A stretch of 5,649 nucleotides of DNA from Candidatus Pacearchaeota archaeon. GTDB lineage: Archaea; Nanobdellota; Nanobdellia; Pacearchaeales; GW2011-AR1. This document shows positions 5,459-5,649 of the stretch, piece after piece. A program made the translations under genes and the position numbers. The stretch covers positions 1 to 5,649 of the forward strand of contig NZDU01000021.1 of NCBI GenBank assembly GCA_002688875.1, given 5' to 3'. The notes beneath the pieces were generated by a model. It did no database searches, had not been told where the DNA came from, and worked only from the letters and a program-made list of their open reading frames with translations. Positions within the stretch are counted from its first letter, which is position 1; every line of letters starts with the position of its first letter.

Positions 5459-5649
5459 ATTAGTTATTATAATAAATATTATAGAAAAAAGGCGAAAAGA
5501 AAGAAGAATAACCTACCCCTTAAACCCCTGACTCTTCGCCCACTTAAGCAACTTAACCCAAACATCTACGATTCAAAAGAAGACCTAGATAAAATAAAAC
5601 AAATCCAATCAACAAGCAAAGCAAGAAAAGAAGCAAAAAAAGCCGAAGC
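5459..5649 (+). CDS. Start of a basic hypothetical protein, non-ATG start, cut by the window edge
   Basis: This frame is open from 5447 to the window end. The part from about 5566 on looks coding: A/C-ending codons and a charged helix reading YDSKEDLDKIKQIQSTSKAR followed by KEAKKAE. The stretch before it is basic (YYRKKAKRKKNN) and then Leu/Pro-rich (LPLKPLTLRPLKQLNPN), with less typical codons such as CTG, CGC and CTT. No ATG or GTG occurs in frame; TTG 5447 lies too near the TATA box, and ATT 5459 has the correct leaderless spacing and would open with (M/I)SYYNKYYRKK. ATT starts are rare, so a sequencing error, a real AUU start, or a start further along (or a different frame before about 5560) are all possible. 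Product unknown. The 5356-5446 stretch before it holds only the two divergent promoters. Confidence 0.35.
   Translation, partial: MSYYNKYYRKKAKRKKNNLPLKPLTLRPLKQLNPNIYDSKEDLDKIKQIQSTSKARKEAKKAE
5468..5483. repeat. AT-only inverted repeat just inside the right-edge gene
   Basis: TATAATA and TATTATA, 7-bp exact arms, flank a 2-base AA spacer. It lies 30 bp after the TATA box, around the expected start site. Being purely A/T it may be chance; it could also act as an alternative TATA element, which would move the start downstream. Confidence 0.25.
5491..5540. repeat. Long-range inverted repeat, possible RNA hairpin
   Basis: GGCGAAAAG (5491-5499) can pair with CTCTTCGCC (5532-5540) in eight of nine positions, with one A-C mismatch, closing a 32-nt loop. 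The four consecutive G-C pairs at the base are unusual in DNA this AT-rich. It lies in the 5' part of the right-edge transcript, so it might be a leader structure or a small structured RNA. It has no tRNA features (no T-loop or CCA-side arm). Confidence 0.25.

Noticed and set aside
5508..5566. + strand frame reading ITYPLNP, TGA, LFAHLSNLTQ with good A/C-ending codons, suggesting UGA read as an amino acid
   Set aside because: Genes at 1099 and 1958 end in TGA here, so UGA is a stop; C-rich + strand composition alone makes any frame look this way.
5513..5569. - strand peptide ending VWVKLLKWAKSQGFKG with TAG at 5513-5515, looking like a protein C-terminus
   Set aside because: It is bounded upstream by an in-frame stop after only 19 codons, and the region beyond reads as a convincing charged helix on the + strand. 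A frameshifted - strand gene end remains a remote possibility.
1..5649. CRISPR array, tRNA or rRNA genes, insertion sequence ends, toxin-antitoxin pair
   Set aside because: No regularly spaced direct repeats, no tRNA-like arm pattern, no transposase motifs or terminal repeats were seen. The AbrB-like head belongs to a 301-residue PhoU-like protein rather than a short antitoxin.

Overview
The window looks archaeal, most likely from a small-genomed DPANN-type lineage such as Woesearchaeota or Pacearchaeota. The support is an unmistakable archaeal/eukaryotic-type ribosomal protein eS31 (S27ae), a transcription regulator with an AbrB-like DNA-binding head and a PhoU-like tail, TATA-type promoters placed 25-29 nt before start codons (leaderless transcription), and AT-rich, gene-dense DNA. 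The lineage below archaeal level is inference. The + strand is strongly depleted in G relative to C whichever way the genes point, so + strand genes favour A/C-ending codons and - strand genes favour T/G-ending ones.

Layout. Positions 1-33 hold the last ten codons of a + strand gene. At 87-300 a small + strand gene for a lysine-rich, C-terminally membrane-anchored protein follows; its only plausible ATG is out of frame with the rest across a run of nine A. At 343-555 is rps27ae. Three - strand genes of unknown function occupy 560-2578 and read as one likely operon (order of transcription 1958-2578, 1099-1929, 560-1081), ending 4 bp from rps27ae tail to tail. At 2672-3577 the AbrB/PhoU-like regulator is transcribed + from a 93-bp region shared with the unknown operon. 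It ends 2 bp from the stop of a large - strand gene (3580-5355) coding for an APH/choline-kinase-like phosphotransferase flanked by hydrophobic segments. From 5356 to the window edge there is a second divergent promoter region and the start of a + strand gene without any ATG/GTG start.

How the parts may work together. rps27ae and the 1-33 remnant are probably housekeeping translation genes. The regulator sits head to head with the three-gene unknown operon, and an 8-bp inverted repeat lies over the promoter region between them, so the regulator is a reasonable candidate controller of itself and of that operon; this is inference from position only. The kinase-like gene has its own promoter, overlapped by a 13-bp palindrome. 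No tRNA, rRNA, CRISPR, insertion sequence, attachment site or origin was recognised.

The most notable items are the A9 frame break in the small membrane protein gene, the orphan three-gene operon beside the regulator, the kinase-like protein with membrane-like flanks at both ends, and the + strand gene at the right edge that has a good promoter but a non-standard start.
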